Of a DNA stretch of 64,000 nt, positions 63,555 to 64,000 are shown piece by piece. A program made the translations under genes and the position numbers. The notes beneath the pieces were generated by a model, which worked only from the letters and a program-made list of their open reading frames with translations, was not told the DNA's origin and searched no databases. Numbering within the stretch: the stretch's first letter is position 1; each line of letters starts with the position of its first letter. Origin of the DNA: Buttiauxella agrestis (lineage in GTDB: Bacteria > Pseudomonadota > Gammaproteobacteria > Enterobacterales > Enterobacteriaceae); the NCBI RefSeq assembly GCF_900446255.1, contig NZ_UIGI01000001.1, positions 4,490,763-4,554,762 on the forward strand, read 5' to 3'.

Positions 63555-64000
63555 ATGTCTTACGACTATATTGTAATAGCGGGTTATTTTTTATTAATGG
63601 TGGCGATTAGCCTGCTATTTAAAAAAATGGCGAATAATAGCACCAGCGACTATTTCCGCGGTGGCGGCAAGATGCTGTGGTGGATGGTTGGGGCAACGGC
63701 ATTTATGACGCAGTTCTCCGCCTGGACCTTCACGGGTGCCGCTGGTAAAGCCTTTACCGATGGCTTCGCCGTGCTGGCGGTGTTTATCGGCAACATGTTT
63801 GCTTATCTTCTGGCGTGGGCATACTTCGCTCGCCGCTTCCGCCAAATGCGCGTGGATACCCCAACTGAAGCGGTTCGCCGCCGTTTTGGCCCGGTCAACG
63901 AGCAGTTCTTTACCTGGGTGATTATCCCGCTGAGCGTGATTAACGCTGGCGTGTGGTTAAACGGCCTTGGGGTATTTGCCTCCGCCGTATTTAACGCCGA
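63555..64000 (+). CDS. Sodium:solute symporter family protein (partial, 3' end outside window)
   Basis: 148 codons of an SSF-type transporter. The first helices read YDYIVIAGYFLLMVAISLLF and FAVLAVFIGNMFAYLLAWAY, with the family segment STSDYFRGGGKMLWWMVGAT between them. The solute cannot be assigned from this part. Confidence 0.85.
   Translation, partial: MSYDYIVIAGYFLLMVAISLLFKKMANNSTSDYFRGGGKMLWWMVGATAFMTQFSAWTFTGAAGKAFTDGFAVLAVFIGNMFAYLLAWAYFARRFRQMRVDTPTEAVRRRFGPVNEQFFTWVIIPLSVINAGVWLNGLGVFASAVFNA

Overview
The window is chromosomal DNA of a member of the Enterobacteriaceae. The evidence is near-identity to Escherichia coli proteins (GadB/GadC, EvgA/EvgS, CrfC/YjcZ, PhnC-P, YjbE-H, Pgi, LysC), local gene orders known from E. 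coli (crfC-yjdM-yjdN-phnC to phnP; yjbH-yjbE-pgi-lysC), and the presence of ERIC and REP repeats. The genus cannot be fixed from the sequence alone.

Layout. 1-5.5 kb: a partial cyclic-nucleotide-fold regulator, a DUF3302/HlyD membrane pair, a decayed EamA transporter fragment, a PAS-GGDEF diguanylate cyclase, a dienelactone hydrolase and an EamA exporter. 5.6-14.1 kb: a compact acid-resistance island, hdeD-gadB-gadC divergent from yfdX, followed by the evgA-evgS phosphorelay that controls such genes in E. coli. An EvgA-like box lies between hdeD and yfdX. This EvgS has no PAS domain. 14.4-19.5 kb: an SDR/LysR divergent pair with a perfect palindrome between them, and a beta-glucoside PTS operon (IIB, GH1, IIC; no IIA).

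19.7-35.5 kb: a contact-dependent growth inhibition (CDI) locus on the minus strand, cdiB-cdiA(3332 aa)-cdiI. Downstream lies an array of displaced toxin modules: an orphan CdiA C-terminus ending in a complete barnase-like RNase with a barstar-like immunity gene, then a second, shorter orphan end with membrane helices, then a lipoprotein. An 810-bp direct repeat joins main cdiA to the first orphan and a 142-bp repeat joins the two orphans. Similar hairpin terminators close each module, and a truncated symE lies between modules. This looks like a toxin-switching cassette and is the most interesting system here.

35.6-39.6 kb: the dynamin-like crfC-yjcZ pair and yjdM. 39.7-52.6 kb: yjdN and the complete 14-gene phosphonate (C-P lyase) operon phnC-phnP, with an orphan Tle1-like (DUF2235) lipase gene between yjdN and phnC. 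52.6-53.2 kb: a REP-associated tyrosine transposase (RAYT) flanked by REPs. The same REP family occurs at nine places in the window; one copy forms part of the yjbG signal peptide and one supplies the RAYT stop codon. 53.3-64 kb: yjbEFGH (exopolysaccharide-related), pgi with an ERIC at its 3' end, a CPA1 antiporter, a lysine riboswitch with lysC, yjdP, and the start of a sodium:solute symporter that runs off the window.
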